Positions 62,854 through 64,000 of a DNA stretch of 64,000 nt are shown piece after piece. The position numbers and the translations under genes were made by a program. Position 1 is the stretch's first letter. Each line of letters opens with the position of its first letter. The stretch is from contig NZ_FQZE01000008.1 in assembly GCF_900141875.1 (NCBI RefSeq), forward strand, positions 95,691 through 159,690. The letters are read 5' to 3'. Under the pieces are notes generated by a model, which ran no database searches, was not told the origin of the DNA, and worked only from the letters and a program-made list of their open reading frames with translations. This DNA comes from Tangfeifania diversioriginum (GTDB lineage: Bacteria > Bacteroidota > Bacteroidia > Bacteroidales > Prolixibacteraceae).

Positions 62854-63858
62854 CTAAAACAGTTTTTTGAATCCTACCACGTTTTTTACCTCCTGTAATG
62901 TTTTTGCAGCCGATTCGCGGGCTTTTTCAGCACCCCGTTTCGCCACTTTTGCAAGATACGTATCATCTTCCAGAATCGCAATAATCCGTTCGCGAATTGG
63001 TGTAGTATATTTGATAATGTCTTCGGCCAGTTGTTTTTTCATGTCGCCGTAACGGATTTCGCATTTGTTGTATAATTCGTTGAAATGCCGCACCGTATCG
63101 GGTTCCGAAACAATTTCCATCAGTGTAAAGAGGTTTTGCACCGGCTCCGGTTTTTCCTGGTTCATTTCGGTGGGGCCGGCATCGGTAACGGCGCGCATCA
63201 CTTTTTTGCGAATCGATTTCGGCTCTTCAAACAGGTTGATGGCGTTTCCTTCCGACTTTCCCATTTTGCCGCTGCCGTCGAGCCCCGGAACTTTAATCAT
63301 GTCTTTTCCGTCGAACGTGTAGGGGCGCGGAATCGGGAACACGTCGTTTTTGTACATCCGGTTAAAGCGTTTGGCAAATTTGCGGGCCATTTCCAGGTTT
63401 TGTTCCTGGTCTTTTCCCACCGGCACAAAATTGGCTTTGTGAATGATAATGTCGGCGGCCATCAAAACCGGGTAGGTGAGGAGCCCGGCGTTCACATTCT
63501 CGGGCTGCTGGCGCGCTTTGTCTTTAAACGAAGTAGTGCGCTCCAGCTCGCCGAGGTAGGCGTTCATATTCAGGATAGTATATAATTCGGTCACTTCCGG
63601 CACATCGCTTTGGATGTAAATGGTGGCTTTTTCCGGGTCGATACCGCAGGCCAAATATTCGGCCAGCACCTGTTTCACGCCCGACTGCAAATCTTTTGGA
63701 GTGGGGTGCGTGGTGAGTGAATGAATATCGGCAATAAAAAAGTAGCAGTTGAAATCTTCCTGCATGCGCACAAAATTGCGCACTGCCCCAAAATAGTTGC
63801 CGAGGTGTAAATATCCTGTGGGTCGAATCCCACTTAAAACTGTCGGTTTATTTGTCAT
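62854..63858 (-). CDS. trpS: Tryptophanyl-tRNA synthetase
   Basis: 334 residues from ATG 63858 (MTNKPTVLSGIRPTGYLHLG); an upstream in-frame ATG at 63897 adds 13 codons without family similarity. Class I hallmarks: the HIGH-type motif GYLHLGN near 16, and KMSKS-type GKMGKSEGN near 200. The tryptophan site region ADIHSLTTHP and VPVGKDQEQNLEMAR are also present. It charges tRNA-Trp. Confidence 0.95.
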   Translation of the reverse strand: MTNKPTVLSGIRPTGYLHLGNYFGAVRNFVRMQEDFNCYFFIADIHSLTTHPTPKDLQSGVKQVLAEYLACGIDPEKATIYIQSDVPEVTELYTILNMNAYLGELERTTSFKDKARQQPENVNAGLLTYPVLMAADIIIHKANFVPVGKDQEQNLEMARKFAKRFNRMYKNDVFPIPRPYTFDGKDMIKVPGLDGSGKMGKSEGNAINLFEEPKSIRKKVMRAVTDAGPTEMNQEKPEPVQNLFTLMEIVSEPDTVRHFNELYNKCEIRYGDMKKQLAEDIIKYTTPIRERIIAILEDDTYLAKVAKRGAEKARESAAKTLQEVKNVVGFKKLF

Positions 63859-63900
63859 TTTTTCCTGATTGTCAAATTCGGATGCAAAAATAGACAATCG

Positions 63901-63995
63901 GCCCCAAAGTAAAAAACCACGCCCAGAGGACGTGGCTTTGGGATAACCCCTGGAAGGGGATGAAAATACCTTTACCCTCAGAGAAGGTAAAAGCT
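63901..63995. other. Hairpin-rich spacer at the window end
   Basis: CCCAAAG (63903-63909) pairs with CTTTGGG (63936-63942) and encloses CCACG/CGTGG; CCCCT/AGGGG and TACCTTTA/GGTAAAAG-type pairings follow. It may be the end of a minus-strand transcript or a repeat; it runs to the window edge and holds no gene that I can see. Confidence 0.35.
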
Positions 63996-64000
63996 TGTTA

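Overview
The window looks like the chromosome of a free-living Bacteroidota, most likely order Marinilabiliales (Prolixibacteraceae-like). This placement is inference. It rests on the gene repertoire (DUF4175 protein, STN-domain proteins under an ECF sigma/FecR pair, double GH2 and sulfatase carbohydrate genes), on AT-rich spacers, and on promoters of the Bacteroidota type (TTTG, about 19 bases, TAnnTTTG), the clearest being in front of tRNA-Leu.

Layout. 1-4931: housekeeping genes on the minus strand (TPR lipoprotein, dut, hemW, Rrf2 regulator, rpiB, flippase) with one plus-strand VanZ-like gene. 4932-7272: a nested inverted repeat, then an atypical AT-rich metalloprotease-like lipoprotein gene cut by one in-frame TGA. 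7426-9889: glutamine cyclotransferase, ruvB and a lone receiver protein. 10319-19755: a tightly packed plus-strand run (DUF4175 protein, RsbW-like ATPase, ybeY, mnmG, apt, uvrC, mnmA), with a sequence matching the parS consensus at the mnmG-apt junction. 19756-28988: rsgA, tdh, a LolC/E-type permease, rbfA, then an ECF sigma/FecR cascade leading to two unusual STN-domain proteins (a double retropepsin with PDZ, and a carboxypeptidase-like-domain protein), and a DUF202 protein.

29169-46481: a 17.3-kb integrative element inserted in the 3' end of tRNA-Leu(CAA). An 18-bp att core is repeated at both ends, and the tyrosine integrase lies next to the right end. The element has a repressor/Cro-type divergent switch, an excisionase-like protein, a helicase and a primase flanking a 12-copy heptamer iteron array, two toxin-antitoxin pairs, a candidate structured RNA, decayed tandem repeats, several unknown small genes, and an orphan tail module (tape measure protein plus one tail-associated protein). 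I see no capsid, portal, terminase or lysis gene. This is the most interesting part of the window: it is organised like a phage satellite that carries its own tape measure instead of capsid genes.

46638-62126: a carbohydrate-degradation region (tandem class II aldolase, GH26, two GH2, two S1-type sulfatases, sialate O-acetylesterase-like protein, Gfo/Idh/MocA oxidoreductase), with a VapBC pair between the sulfatases. It suggests breakdown of a sulfated, acetylated galactose/mannose-containing glycan. No SusC/SusD pair is present. 62163-63858: a DUF433/DUF5615 toxin-antitoxin-like pair and trpS.
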